From Mangrovicoccus algicola (lineage in GTDB: Bacteria; Pseudomonadota; Alphaproteobacteria; Rhodobacterales; Rhodobacteraceae), in assembly GCF_014903745.1 (NCBI RefSeq), contig NZ_JACVXA010000012.1, forward strand, positions 32,674 through 96,673: a stretch of 64,000 bases of DNA, read 5' to 3'. The notes under the pieces were generated by a model. The model was given only the letters and a program-made list of their open reading frames with translations. It had not been told where the DNA came from and made no database searches. Shown piece after piece: positions 48,271-57,510 of the stretch (position 1 is the first letter of the stretch; every line of letters begins with the position of its first letter). The position numbers and the translations under genes are program-made.

Positions 48271-48339
48271 ACGCGCACGCCGCTTTCTCCGGCGCGCGCC
48301 ATGGGATAATCAGGGGCCTGACCGACCGGAGACCCGCCC

Positions 48340-48657
48340 TTGCCCCGCCATGCCAGTCCGCTGCTGTTTCTCTGCCTGCTTCCGGCCCTGGCCGGCTGTG
48401 TCCCCGCGGAATACCGCGCCTCCGAGGATCGCAGCACCCTGGCGGGCCCTCCCCCGGAATTCGTACCGCTGCGCGGACAGGCCCTTGCCGAAGCGACCGA
48501 AGCGTCAACGGCGGCTGCCGAGCTCGATGCGCGCAATGCCGCCCTGACCGCGCGGCGCGACCAGCTCGGCGCCAGCGCGGCGGCGGGGAATGCCGCATTG
48601 GCGGCCCGCGCCGACCGGCTGGAAGACCGCGCCGCCGCCCTGCGCGACCGCCAATAG
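48340..48657 (+). CDS. Small lipoprotein with helical tail
   Basis: A 105-residue lipoprotein precursor. The signal ends with the lipobox LPALAGC (cysteine 20). The mature part is rich in Ala/Glu/Arg with heptad-like repeats (ATEASTAAAELDARNAALTA), so a coiled coil is likely, as in small envelope lipoproteins. The start is TTG 48340, 8 bp after GGAG; no ATG or GTG lies in frame nearby before the hydrophobic core. No function is assigned. Confidence 0.7.
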   Translation: MPRHASPLLFLCLLPALAGCVPAEYRASEDRSTLAGPPPEFVPLRGQALAEATEASTAAAELDARNAALTARRDQLGASAAAGNAALAARADRLEDRAAALRDRQ

Positions 48658-49231
48658 CCGTGGCCGGGCCGTCCTGCGCCCGGCGGCGGAGGATCCTGGC
48701 CCCGGCCGCCGAACCCGCCCCGGCGGAGGACTCCAAGACGCCGATGGGGGTAAATGCCGCCTGCCCCGTCATGCCTCCTGCGCCCCCGGCCCTCTGCTCT
48801 CCGCCGCGATGCATCGCGTTCCGATGCGCAGACCGGGCGCCGCCGCGCCTGCAAGACCGGGATCACGGGCGGTCCCGGCCAGAGGCCCGGCCTGCCATGG
48901 GACGTTCCACCATGCGCCGCCCGGAAAGAGATGCGCCGCCCCGGGAGAACGGGGCGCCATCCGGGGAACCGATCGCCATTCCGGCCCCTCCGTCGCCGGA
49001 AACCGTCCCCCGCCGGGCCTTCCCCGGCGCAGGGAAAGGCGGCGCAGGCCGGCAATCCCCCGGGTCCGGACCCGGCCCGGCGAGGGACAGGCCCGTCCGC
49101 GCGGCAAGGGGCGGGCCCGATTCCGGCACCGGTTCCGGCCCGGTTGCCGAGGCGCTTCGCCCGGGGCCGTTGCGCCGGCCCGCCTTAGCCGCTAAGGGAG
49201 CGCCGGCCGAGACGAGAACAGGAGATCCCCC
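48658..49231. other. Gene-free GC-rich stretch before hom
   Basis: These 574 bp contain overlapping open frames in all directions, which is expected from high GC content, but none has a ribosome binding site with recognisable protein sequence. A 14-bp perfect palindrome lies at 48805-48818. The stretch may hold a degraded gene or the hom promoter region; I cannot tell. Confidence 0.6.
49183..49197. promoter_or_regulatory. 15-bp palindrome upstream of hom
   Basis: CCTTAGC-C-GCTAAGG is a perfect inverted repeat with a 1-base centre, 35 bp before the hom ATG. Its position suits an operator, but no regulator is implicated. Confidence 0.35.
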
Positions 49232-50518
49232 ATGTCCGACACGCTGCGCCTAGGAATTGCCGGACTTGGGACGGTCGGTCGCGGCGTGGTCCGCATCGTC
49301 CAGGAGAAGGCCGGGCTCCTGTCCGCCCGCGCCGGGCGGGAGGTGGAGATCAGCGCCGTCTGCGCGCGCGATCCGGCCCGCGACCGCGGCATCGACCTGT
49401 CCGCCTATGCCTGGGAAACCGATCCGGTGGCGCTGGCGCGCAGGGCGGATGTGGATGTGTTCGTCGAGCTGATGGGCGGCGCCGACGGCCCGGCGCTGGA
49501 GGCGACGCGCGCCGCGCTGGACGCCGGGAAGGACGTGGTGACGGCCAACAAGGCGATGATGGCGATCCATGGCCAGGAGCTGGCCGAGCTGGCCGACGCA
49601 ACCGGGCGCTGCCTGCGCTACGAGGCCGGGGTGGCCGGGGCGATCCCGGCGGTCAAGGTGCTGACCGAGGCACTGGCCGGGAACGGCGTGGAGCGCGTGC
49701 TGGGCGTGATGAACGGCACCTGCAACTACATCCTCACGCGGATGCAATCCGCCGGGCTGAGCTATGACGAGGTCTTCGCCGAGGCCGCCAAGCTGGGCTA
49801 TCTGGAGGCCGATCCGACGCTGGATGTGGGCGGCATCGATGCCGGGCACAAGCTAGCGATCCTGGCTGCCATCGCTTTCGGCACCAAGGTGAATTTCGAC
49901 GGCGTCCACCTGGAGGGGATCGAGCGCATCACCATCGAGGACATCAGCCGCGCCGCCGACATGGGATACCGGGTGAAGCTGCTGGGCGTGGCGCAGATGA
50001 CGGGGCGCGGGCTGGAACAGCGCATGACGCCCTGCCTGGTGCCGGCCAATTCGCCGCTGGGCCAGCTGGAGAACGCCACCAACATGGTGGTCGTCGAAGG
50101 CGACGAATCGGGCCGCATCGTGCTGCAGGGCGCGGGGGCCGGTGAAGGCCCCACCGCCTCGGCGGTGCTGTCGGACATCATGGACATCGCCCGCGGGCTG
50201 CGGCTGCCCACCTTCGGGCAGCCCGCCGCGACGCTGGTGGAACGTCCCGCGGCCATGTCGGCGACGCCAGCGCCCTATTATCTGCGCTTCATCCTCGACG
50301 ACAAGCCGGGCGCCCTGGCCAAGGTGGCGACCATCCTGGGCAATAACGGCATCTCGATCGACCGGATGCGTCAGTATGGCCACGCGGAAGCCAGCGCGCC
50401 TGTCCTTATTGTCACGCACAGGACGACTCGCGCGGATCTCGACGCGGCCCTGTCGCAGATGCCCGCAACCGGCGTTCTGGCGGGCGAGCCGGTGGCGATC
50501 CGCATCGAGCGCCTCTAA
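49232..50518 (+). CDS. hom: Homoserine dehydrogenase
   Basis: A 428-residue enzyme that reduces aspartate semialdehyde to homoserine, the branch to threonine and methionine. The NAD(P)-binding motif is GIAGLGTVGRGVVRI, the catalytic region includes GVMNGTCNYILTRM and EADPTLDVGGIDAGHKLAIL, and a C-terminal ACT domain (about residues 350-425, LDDKPGALAKVATILG) gives feedback by threonine. AGGAGA precedes the ATG. glpX and recJ follow in the same direction, an arrangement conserved in this group. Confidence 0.97.
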   Translation: MSDTLRLGIAGLGTVGRGVVRIVQEKAGLLSARAGREVEISAVCARDPARDRGIDLSAYAWETDPVALARRADVDVFVELMGGADGPALEATRAALDAGKDVVTANKAMMAIHGQELAELADATGRCLRYEAGVAGAIPAVKVLTEALAGNGVERVLGVMNGTCNYILTRMQSAGLSYDEVFAEAAKLGYLEADPTLDVGGIDAGHKLAILAAIAFGTKVNFDGVHLEGIERITIEDISRAADMGYRVKLLGVAQMTGRGLEQRMTPCLVPANSPLGQLENATNMVVVEGDESGRIVLQGAGAGEGPTASAVLSDIMDIARGLRLPTFGQPAATLVERPAAMSATPAPYYLRFILDDKPGALAKVATILGNNGISIDRMRQYGHAEASAPVLIVTHRTTRADLDAALSQMPATGVLAGEPVAIRIERL

Positions 50519-50570
50519 GCGGCAGGCCCCCCGGCCTGTCGGCAAGACAGAAAAGTTAAGGAGTGCGTTG

Positions 50571-51542
50571 ATGGCCACCCCAGTTGATTTCAATGACCGC
50601 ATGCTGTCGCTCGGCCTGGCGCGTGTTTCCGAAGCCGCGGCCCTGGCCTCGGCCAAGCTGATCGGACGCGGCGACGAGAAGGCCGCCGACCAGATGGCGG
50701 TGAACGCCATGCGCACCCAGCTGAACATGCTGGACATCAACGGCGTCGTCGTGATCGGCGAGGGCGAGCGCGACGAGGCGCCGATGCTGTATATCGGCGA
50801 AGAGGTCGGCACCGGCAACGGCCCGGCCGTCGACATCGCGCTGGACCCGTTGGAAGGCACCACGCTGACCGCCAAGGACATGCCGAACGCGCTGACCGTG
50901 ATCGCCATGGGCCCGCGCGGCTCGATGCTGCATGCGCCGGATGTCTACATGGAGAAGCTGGCGATCGGGCCGGGCTATGACAAGGATGTCGTCAGCCTCG
51001 ACATGACCCCGGTCGAGCGCATCCAGGCGCTGGCCAAGGCCAAGGGCGTCGACACGCCCGAGATCGCCTGCTGCGTGCTGGAACGGCCGCGCCATGACGA
51101 CCTGATCGACCAGCTGCGCTCCACCGGCGCCTCGATCCGGCTGATCACCGATGGCGATGTCGCGGGCGTGATCCATTGCGCCGAGACCTACAAGACCGGC
51201 ATCGACATCTACATGGGATCGGGCGGCGCCCCGGAAGGCGTTCTGGCGGCCTCCGCGCTGAAATGCATGGGCGGCCAGTTCTGGGGCAAGCTCTTGTTCC
51301 GCAACGATGACGAGCGCGGCCGCGCGACCAAGGCGGGCGTCACCGATTTCGACAAGATCTACGATCGCGACGAACTGGTGACCGAGGACGTGATCTTCGC
51401 CGCGACCGGCGTCACCGACGGCTCGCTGGTCTCGGGCATCAAGCGCGAGCCCGGTTTCTTCACCACCGAGACGATCCTCATGCGCTCCAAGACCGGATCG
51501 GTGCGGCGGATGTTCTACCGCAACCCGGTCCAGTTCTCCTGA
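50571..51542 (+). CDS. glpX: Class II fructose-1,6-bisphosphatase
   Basis: A 323-residue metal-dependent phosphatase of the GlpX type. VVIGEGERDEAPMLYIGEE and DIALDPLEGTTLTAK are the metal-binding motifs and GVIHCAETYKTGIDIYMGSG is typical. It catalyses a gluconeogenic and possibly Calvin-cycle step. AAGGAG is 9 bp before the ATG. A strong terminator follows, so hom-glpX form one unit and recJ has its own or readthrough transcription. Confidence 0.97.
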   Translation: MATPVDFNDRMLSLGLARVSEAAALASAKLIGRGDEKAADQMAVNAMRTQLNMLDINGVVVIGEGERDEAPMLYIGEEVGTGNGPAVDIALDPLEGTTLTAKDMPNALTVIAMGPRGSMLHAPDVYMEKLAIGPGYDKDVVSLDMTPVERIQALAKAKGVDTPEIACCVLERPRHDDLIDQLRSTGASIRLITDGDVAGVIHCAETYKTGIDIYMGSGGAPEGVLAASALKCMGGQFWGKLLFRNDDERGRATKAGVTDFDKIYDRDELVTEDVIFAATGVTDGSLVSGIKREPGFFTTETILMRSKTGSVRRMFYRNPVQFS

Positions 51543-51563
51543 CCCGAGCAGACCGCTGATCCG

Positions 51564-51597
51564 AGCCCCGGCGCCCCTGGCGACCGGGGCTTTTCCT
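51564..51597 (+). terminator. Rho-independent terminator after glpX
   Basis: 8-bp outer stem AGCCCCGG/CCGGGGCT with a smaller inner stem, followed by TTTTCCTT, 22 bp after the stop codon. Confidence 0.85.
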
Positions 51598-51646
51598 TGG
51601 CGGCCGCCGCCTGTATCCCTGCCCTTCGCAGCGAAGGACGGATGAC

Positions 51647-53389
51647 ATGACGGGTACGGCATTTCTGGGGGTCACGGCCTCCGCCACGGGACGGCGCTGG
51701 ACCGGGCCGGATGCGGAGCGGATGCGCGCCGCCGAGGCGCTGGCGCAGATGACCGGCCGGCCGGAGGCCGTGTGCCAGATCCTCGCCCGGCGCGGCGTCG
51801 CCGCCCCCGAGGTCGAGAGTTTCCTGGCCCCGCGGCTGCGCGACCTGATGCCGGACCCACGCGTCCTGAAGGACATGCAGCCCGCCGCCGCGCGGCTGGT
51901 CGCCGCCGCGCGGGCGCGCCAGCGCGTCGCGGTCTTTGCCGATTACGATGTCGATGGCGGCACGTCTGCGGCCCTGATGATCCGCTGGCTGCGTCATTTC
52001 GGGGTCGATGCCACGCTTTACGTGCCGGACCGGATCGACGAGGGCTACGGCCCCAACGCCCCGGCCATGACCGAGCTGTCGGCGGGCCATGACGTGATCT
52101 TCTGCGTCGATTGCGGCACGCTTTCCCACGAGGCGCTGGAGGCGGCGACGGTCGATGTCGTCGTGCTGGACCACCACCTGGGCGGCGAGACCCTGCCCCG
52201 CGCGCTTGCCGTGGTGAACCCCAACCGCCAGGACGAGACCGGCGACCTGGCCCATCTCTGCGCGGCCGGCGTGGTGTTCCTGACGCTGGTCGAAGCCAAC
52301 CGGCAGCTGCGCGAGGCAGGCGAGGCCGGGCCGGACCTGATCGGCCTGCTGGATCTGGTGGCGCTCGGCACGGTGGCGGATGTCGCGCCGCTGGTCGGGG
52401 TGAACCGCGCCTTCGTGATGCAGGGGCTGACGGTGATGGCGCGCCGCCAGACACCGGGGATCGTCGCGCTGGCCGACAGCGCGCGGCTCGACGGCGCGCC
52501 CTCCGCCCATCACCTGGGCTTCGTGCTGGGGCCGCGGGTCAATGCCGGGGGCCGGGTCGGGCGCGCCGATCTGGGCGCGCGGCTCCTGGCCACGGACGAT
52601 CCCGAGGAGGCGGCCGGCCTGGCCGCGCGGCTGGAGGATCTGAACCGCGAGCGCCGCGAGATCGAGGCAAAGGTCCGCGCCCAGGCCATGGCCCAGGCCG
52701 AGGCGCGCGGCACCGATGCGCCGCTGGTCTGGGCGGCGGGCGAAGGCTGGCATCCCGGCGTGGTCGGCATCGTCGCCAGCCGCATGAAGGAGGCGACCGA
52801 CCGGCCCTCCATCGTGATCGGGCTGGAGAACGGCATCGGCAAGGGCTCGGGCCGCTCGGTCTCCGGGATCGACCTGGGCTCGGCGGTGCAGCGCGCGGCG
52901 ATGGAGGGGTTGCTGCTCAAGGGCGGCGGCCACAAGATGGCGGCCGGCCTGACCGTCGCGCAGGACCGCCTGGAAGAGGCGATGGCCGCGATCTCCGAGG
53001 TGCTGGCGCGGCAGGGCGCGGCCGATCTGGGACCCCAGGACCTGGCGCTGGACGGCGTGCTGATGCCCGCAGGCGCCACGGTCGACCTGGTCGGCGCGAT
53101 CGAGGCGGCCGGCCCTTTCGGCGCGGGCGCCCCTGCCCCGCGCTTCGCCTTCCCCTCGCTGCGCATCCAGTCGGCCCGACAGGTCGGCGAGGGCCATCTG
53201 CGGGTCACGGCCAGCGACGGGCAGACCCGGATCGAGGCCATCGCCTTCGGCGCCTTCGACACCGAGCTGGGGCGTTTCGTCTGCGAAAGGCAGGGGATGA
53301 CCGCGCATCTGGCCGGCCGGCTCGACCTCAACAGTTGGAACGGCCGCACCACCGTGCAGCTGCGCCTGGAGGACGCTGCGGAAGGCTGA
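51647..53389 (+). CDS. recJ: Single-stranded-DNA-specific exonuclease RecJ
   Basis: A 580-residue DHH-family 5'-3' exonuclease for recombination and repair. VAVFADYDVDGGTSAALM and VVLDHHLGGETLP hold the metal-binding aspartates and the DHH motif; the DHHA1 domain has GGGHKMAAGL, and an OB-fold follows at the C-terminus (about residues 450-560). Length is usual. It is downstream of glpX beyond a terminator and ends 75 bp before the tRNA-Glu array. Confidence 0.96.
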   Translation: MTGTAFLGVTASATGRRWTGPDAERMRAAEALAQMTGRPEAVCQILARRGVAAPEVESFLAPRLRDLMPDPRVLKDMQPAAARLVAAARARQRVAVFADYDVDGGTSAALMIRWLRHFGVDATLYVPDRIDEGYGPNAPAMTELSAGHDVIFCVDCGTLSHEALEAATVDVVVLDHHLGGETLPRALAVVNPNRQDETGDLAHLCAAGVVFLTLVEANRQLREAGEAGPDLIGLLDLVALGTVADVAPLVGVNRAFVMQGLTVMARRQTPGIVALADSARLDGAPSAHHLGFVLGPRVNAGGRVGRADLGARLLATDDPEEAAGLAARLEDLNRERREIEAKVRAQAMAQAEARGTDAPLVWAAGEGWHPGVVGIVASRMKEATDRPSIVIGLENGIGKGSGRSVSGIDLGSAVQRAAMEGLLLKGGGHKMAAGLTVAQDRLEEAMAAISEVLARQGAADLGPQDLALDGVLMPAGATVDLVGAIEAAGPFGAGAPAPRFAFPSLRIQSARQVGEGHLRVTASDGQTRIEAIAFGAFDTELGRFVCERQGMTAHLAGRLDLNSWNGRTTVQLRLEDAAEG

Positions 53390-53418
53390 AAAATCGCCGG
53401 ATATCCACAGGTTTCCTG

Positions 53419-53447
53419 TTGCCATACCGGGGCGGTTTTTCTAAATA
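53419..53447 (+). promoter_or_regulatory. Promoter of the tRNA-Glu array
   Basis: TTGCCA (-35), a 17-bp spacer and TAAATA (-10), followed by a GC-rich discriminator (GCCCCTC). Such discriminators mark stable-RNA promoters under ppGpp control. The first tRNA begins 18 bp after the -10 box. Confidence 0.75.
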
Positions 53448-53464
53448 GCCCCTCACGCAAGCGC

Positions 53465-53539
53465 GGTCCGTTCGTCTATCGGTTAGGACGCCAGGTTTTC
53501 AACCTGGAAAGAGGGGTTCGATTCCCCTACGGACTGCCA
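53465..53539 (+). tRNA. tRNA-Glu (anticodon TTC), copy 1
   Basis: 75-nt cloverleaf; anticodon loop TTTTCAA carries TTC; T-loop TTCGATT; CCA encoded. Identical to the two copies that follow. Confidence 0.97.
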
Positions 53540-53562
53540 TCCGGGCACAGCCGCCACGCCGC

Positions 53563-53637
53563 GGTCCGTTCGTCTATCGGTTAGGACGCCAGGTTTTCAA
53601 CCTGGAAAGAGGGGTTCGATTCCCCTACGGACTGCCA
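53563..53637 (+). tRNA. tRNA-Glu (anticodon TTC), copy 2
   Basis: Identical in sequence to copy 1, separated from it by 23 bp of unrelated DNA. Confidence 0.97.
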
Positions 53638-53661
53638 CTTGCGGGCGCTGCCACCGGCTGC

Positions 53662-53736
53662 GGTCCGTTCGTCTATCGGTTAGGACGCCAGGTTTTCAAC
53701 CTGGAAAGAGGGGTTCGATTCCCCTACGGACTGCCA
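53662..53736 (+). tRNA. tRNA-Glu (anticodon TTC), copy 3
   Basis: Identical in sequence to copies 1 and 2, separated from copy 2 by 24 bp. Confidence 0.97.
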
Positions 53737-53856
53737 CTCCCCCATGCCTGCATTTCCGCAAACCGCCCCGCAGGACCGCCCGTCGGCCTGCACATGCAGG
53801 CTTGTCCACGCCTCGCGCCGCGCGGGCACATGACAGGGTCGCTTTCCGGAAAGGCG

Positions 53857-53932
53857 TGGTAGGCCCGGAGGGACTCGAACCCCCAACCAAAGTGTTATGA
53901 GCACTCTGCTCTGACCATTGAGCTACAGGCCC
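53857..53932 (-). tRNA. tRNA-Ile2 (anticodon CAT, lysidine type) or tRNA-Met
   Basis: 76-nt cloverleaf with acceptor GGGCCTG, anticodon loop CTCATAA (CAT), T-loop TTCGAGT and encoded CCA. The variable region TTGGTT and the anticodon-stem context resemble tRNA-Ile2, whose C34 is modified to lysidine to read AUA. This assignment is by resemblance; the gene at 33006-33082 is the better elongator Met candidate. Confidence 0.75.
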
Positions 53933-54048
53933 GCCGCGAAAAGGGCTACCAGACGGGGGGACGGCGTCAAGGGGCCGCAGGCTCGGAGACGATTGCACTG
54001 TTGCCGGGACTGCTATAGGCGGAGCCCGCGCAGCGAGGGATCACGACG

Positions 54049-55095
54049 ATGAGCGAGCAGAAGAACGGCCTGACCTATGCCGAGGCAGGGGTGGATATCG
54101 CGGCAGGCAATGCGCTGGTGGAGCGGATCAAGCCCGCGGCCAAGGCGACCGCGCGCCCGGGCGTCATGTCGGGACTGGGCGGCTTCGGCGCGCTGTTCGA
54201 CCTCAAGGGGGCGGGCTATGACGATCCGATCCTCGTCGCCGCGACCGACGGGGTCGGCACCAAGCTGCGACTGGCCATCGACACGGGCCATGTCTCCACC
54301 GTCGGCATCGACCTTGTCGCCATGTGCGTCAACGACCTGATCTGCCAGGGCGCGGAGCCGCTGTTCTTCCTCGACTATTTCGCCACCGGCAAGCTGGAGC
54401 TGGAGGCCGCGACGCAGGTGATCGAAGGCATCGCCAAGGGCTGCGAGCTGTCGGGCTGCGCGCTGATCGGCGGCGAGACGGCGGAAATGCCGGGCATGTA
54501 TCCCGCCGGTGACTTCGACCTGGCGGGTTTTGCCGTCGGCGCGATGGAGCGCGGCGCGCATCTGCCCGCGGAGGTCGCCGCCGGCGACGTCCTTCTGGGG
54601 CTGACCTCGGACGGGGTGCATTCCAACGGCTATTCGCTGGTGCGCCGGATCGTCGATGCGGCCGGGCTGGGTTGGGACGATCCCGCCCCCTTCGCCGACG
54701 GCCCGCTGGGCGCCGCCCTGCTGACCCCCACCCGGCTCTATGTCAAGCCGCTGAAGGCGGCGATCGACGCGGGCGGGGTCCATGCCCTGGCCCATATCAC
54801 CGGCGGCGGGCTGACCGAAAACGTGCCGCGCGTGCTGCCCGAGGGGCTGGGCGTGACGATCGACCTGTCCTCCTGGACGCTGCCGCCGGTCTTTGCCTGG
54901 CTGGCCGAGGCGGGCGGCCTGTCGCAGGCCGAGATGCTGAAGACCTTCAACAGCGGCATCGGCATGGTCGCGGTCGTGGCGGCGGAGCGCGCCGCGCAGA
55001 TCGAGGCGCTGCTGGCCGCCGAGGGCGAGTCCGTCATTCGCCTGGGCCATGTGACCGCGGGCGCGGGCGTGACCTATGCGGGGACGCTGGCGTGA
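54049..55095 (+). CDS. purM: Phosphoribosylformylglycinamidine cyclo-ligase
   Basis: A 348-residue AIR synthetase, step five of purine synthesis. Family motifs [32 protein letters not shown] and [16 protein letters not shown] are present along the ATP-grasp-like PurM fold. The GTG of purN overlaps its stop codon (GTGA), so purM and purN are translationally coupled, the usual purMN operon. Confidence 0.98.
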   Translation: MSEQKNGLTYAEAGVDIAAGNALVERIKPAAKATARPGVMSGLGGFGALFDLKGAGYDDPILVAATDGVGTKLRLAIDTGHVSTVGIDLVAMCVNDLICQGAEPLFFLDYFATGKLELEAATQVIEGIAKGCELSGCALIGGETAEMPGMYPAGDFDLAGFAVGAMERGAHLPAEVAAGDVLLGLTSDGVHSNGYSLVRRIVDAAGLGWDDPAPFADGPLGAALLTPTRLYVKPLKAAIDAGGVHALAHITGGGLTENVPRVLPEGLGVTIDLSSWTLPPVFAWLAEAGGLSQAEMLKTFNSGIGMVAVVAAERAAQIEALLAAEGESVIRLGHVTAGAGVTYAGTLA

Positions 55096-55685
55096 CCAAG
55101 CGCGTCGCCATCCTGATTTCCGGCGGGGGCTCCAACATGGTCGCCCTTGCCGACTCCATGACCGGCGACCATCCCGCCCGGCCCTGCCTGGTTCTGGCGA
55201 ATACCGCCGGGGCGGGCGGGCTGGCCCGGGCGGCGGAACGCGGCATCCCCACCGCCGTGGTGGATCACCGGCCCTTCGGCAAGGACCGCCCCGCCTTCGA
55301 GGCGGAACTGACCCGCGTCCTGGAAGAGGCCCGGCCCGACATCCTGTGCCTGGCCGGGTTCATGCGCGTGCTGACCGAAGGCTTCGTGACCCGCTGGCAG
55401 GGGCGGATGCTGAACATCCACCCCTCGCTTCTGCCGAAATATCGCGGCCTGCACACCCATGCGCGGGCGATCGAGGCGGGCGATGCCGAACATGGCTGCA
55501 CCGTCCACGAGGTCACGCCGGAACTGGATGGCGGTCCGATCCTCGGCCAGGCCAGCCTGCCGATCCTCGCCGAGGATACCCCCGAGAGCCTTGCCGCGCG
55601 GGTCCTGCCGCTGGAACACCGGCTGTACCCGGAGGCGCTGCGCCGCTTCGCCGGGGGCGACCGCCGCCGCTTCACGCTGGCTTGA
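55092..55685 (+). CDS. purN: Phosphoribosylglycinamide formyltransferase
   Basis: A 197-residue GAR transformylase using 10-formyl-tetrahydrofolate. [12 protein letters not shown] is the phosphate loop, [13 protein letters not shown] the folate side and [16 protein letters not shown] holds the catalytic Asn and His, with [16 protein letters not shown] carrying the aspartate. The start is GTG 55092 overlapping the purM stop codon. Confidence 0.97.
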   Translation: MTKRVAILISGGGSNMVALADSMTGDHPARPCLVLANTAGAGGLARAAERGIPTAVVDHRPFGKDRPAFEAELTRVLEEARPDILCLAGFMRVLTEGFVTRWQGRMLNIHPSLLPKYRGLHTHARAIEAGDAEHGCTVHEVTPELDGGPILGQASLPILAEDTPESLAARVLPLEHRLYPEALRRFAGGDRRRFTLA

Positions 55686-55752
55686 CATCCCGCGAGCCGC
55701 CGCCGCATCCTTGGCCACCCGGCCTAGCCCACGGAACGCAAAGAAGAAACCG

Positions 55753-56907
55753 ATGAAGACCCTGACCACGACGGAAGAGCTGCGCGATTTCTGCGACCGG
55801 GCTGCCCGCCATCCCTATGTGACGGTGGATACCGAATTCCTGCGCGAACGGACCTATTATTCCAAGCTGTGCCTGCTGCAGATCGCCTATCCCGGCGAGG
55901 AGGAGGACAGCGCGGTCCTGATCGATCCGCTGGCGGAGGGGATCGACCTTTCCCCGGTCTACGACCTGTGCCGCAATACCGATGTGGTCAAGGTCTTCCA
56001 TGCCGCGCGCCAGGATGTCGAGATCTTCTATCATGACGGCGGGGTCATCCCCGAGCCGCTTTTCGACACGCAGGTGGCGGCGATGGTCTGCGGCTTCGGC
56101 GAACAGGTGGGCTACGAGACGCTGGTGAAGCGCATCGCACGCGCCAGCCTCGACAAGTCATCGCGCTTCACCGACTGGAGCCGCCGCCCGCTGACCGATG
56201 CCCAGAAAGCCTATGCGCTGGCCGATGTCACGCATCTGCGGGTGATCTACGAATATCTCTCGGCCGAGCTGGAGAAGGCCGGGCGCAAGGGCTGGGTGGA
56301 GGAGGAGATCCAGGTCCTCACCGATCCCGAGACCTACATCTCCCGCCCCGAGGAGGCGTGGAAGCGCGTCAAGACCCGCACCAATAGCGGCAAGTTCCTG
56401 GGCGTGGTCGCGGCGCTGGCCGAATTCCGCGAACGTTTCGCGCAGGAGCGCAACATCCCGCGCAGCCGGGTGTTCAAGGATGACGCCCTGGTCGAACTGG
56501 CCTCCACCAAGCCGCGCAGCCCGGCCGACCTGTCCCGCTCGCGGCTGCTGCTGCGCGAGGCGCGCAAGGGCGAGATTGCCGACGGGATCCTGGCGGCGGT
56601 CGAAGCCGGGATGAATGCCCCGGCCGACGCCATTCCGCGCAAGCCCGAACCCGACCGCTCGCCGGCCAGCCAGGCCCTTTCGGAACTGCTGCGGGTGCTG
56701 CTGAAGGCCAAGGCGGAATCGGCCGGGGTGGCACAGAAACTCGTTGCCACGACCTCGGAACTGGATGCCATTGCCGCCGGGGAACGCGATCTGCCGGCGC
56801 TGAAGGGATGGCGGCGGTCGGTCTTCGGCGAGGATGCGCTGCGCCTGTGCGAGGGACGCATCGCGCTTTCGGCCCGCGGCGGTGAAATCGCCATCGTCGA
56901 GCTGTGA
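55753..56907 (+). CDS. rnd: Ribonuclease D
   Basis: A 384-residue 3'-5' exoribonuclease that trims tRNA precursors. The DEDD residues lie in YVTVDTEFLRERTYY, FHAARQDVEIFYHD and YALADVTHLRVIYEYL; an HRDC domain (about residues 210-290) follows. It starts 67 bp after purN with its own ribosome binding site (AAGAAGAAA is weak). A long hairpin follows the stop codon. The location close to several tRNA genes is probably coincidental. Confidence 0.95.
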   Translation: MKTLTTTEELRDFCDRAARHPYVTVDTEFLRERTYYSKLCLLQIAYPGEEEDSAVLIDPLAEGIDLSPVYDLCRNTDVVKVFHAARQDVEIFYHDGGVIPEPLFDTQVAAMVCGFGEQVGYETLVKRIARASLDKSSRFTDWSRRPLTDAQKAYALADVTHLRVIYEYLSAELEKAGRKGWVEEEIQVLTDPETYISRPEEAWKRVKTRTNSGKFLGVVAALAEFRERFAQERNIPRSRVFKDDALVELASTKPRSPADLSRSRLLLREARKGEIADGILAAVEAGMNAPADAIPRKPEPDRSPASQALSELLRVLLKAKAESAGVAQKLVATTSELDAIAAGERDLPALKGWRRSVFGEDALRLCEGRIALSARGGEIAIVEL

Positions 56908-56911
56908 TCCC

Positions 56912-56946
56912 GGGGCCGGGGGCGGCCGCCTGCCGCCCCCGGCCCC
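56912..56946. terminator. Long bidirectional hairpin between rnd and a convergent lipoprotein gene
   Basis: Perfect 14-bp GC stem (56912-56925 with 56933-56946) and a 7-base loop, filling the gap between the two stop codons; no T-run. Confidence 0.65.
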
Positions 56947-56953
56947 GCCTGTC

Positions 56954-57397
56954 TCAGCGGCGGCTGCTGCGGCTGTTGGTGGCGCCGGAAACGGCGATGC
57001 TGCTCACGCCGGCAAGCTCGGCATTCGAGATGAACCGCCCGACACTGACCCTGTGCACGGGCTGCGCGCCTGCGGGAACCGGATTGACCGGCGGGCGGAC
57101 GCGGAATTCCAGGCGGATCTCGGTCTCGACGGCTCGCGGCCCCGCCGGGGCCACCAATGCGACATCCCAGTATCCCGGCAGCGTCCGGCCCGTCGCCGTG
57201 ACGATCACCCCGCCGGGCGTGGGCTCGATGCTCATCTCCTCGACAACCGGGATCAGCTCGCGTCCGTCGGCCGTCGGGTTCGGATAGCCGCCCTTCGGTT
57301 CGAGGCTGTTCGGCGAATCGCGCCCGCAAGCTCCGGTCAGCCCCAGAGCGGAAAGCGACAGAAGGACGGTGCGGCGGGTCGTCAGGATGCGTGTCAT
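56954..57397 (-). CDS. Putative lipoprotein of unknown function
   Basis: A 147-residue precursor. The N-terminus TRRTVLLSLSALGLTGAC has paired arginines and a lipobox-like end (cysteine 24), so lipid attachment, perhaps after Tat export, is likely. The mature domain is beta-rich (EEMSIEPTPGGVIVTATGR, EIRLEFRVRPPVN), similar to small periplasmic immunoglobulin-like domains, and the tail is serine/arginine-rich. I do not recognise a family. Confidence 0.75.
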   Translation of the reverse strand: MTRILTTRRTVLLSLSALGLTGACGRDSPNSLEPKGGYPNPTADGRELIPVVEEMSIEPTPGGVIVTATGRTLPGYWDVALVAPAGPRAVETEIRLEFRVRPPVNPVPAGAQPVHRVSVGRFISNAELAGVSSIAVSGATNSRSSRR

Positions 57398-57510
57398 GGC
57401 CCGTGCGATAGCCCAAAACCGGCGCCGGGGGAAGCCGCTCCCTTTGCCGCACGGGCTGGACCCCTGCCCGGAAAACCCTTACCCCTCGGACCATTGCGAA
57501 GGAGACCGCG

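Noticed and set aside
48660..49253. 197-codon plus-strand frame in the gap before hom
   Set aside because: No ribosome binding site, Pro/Arg-rich translation without motifs, and overlap with the hom start region.
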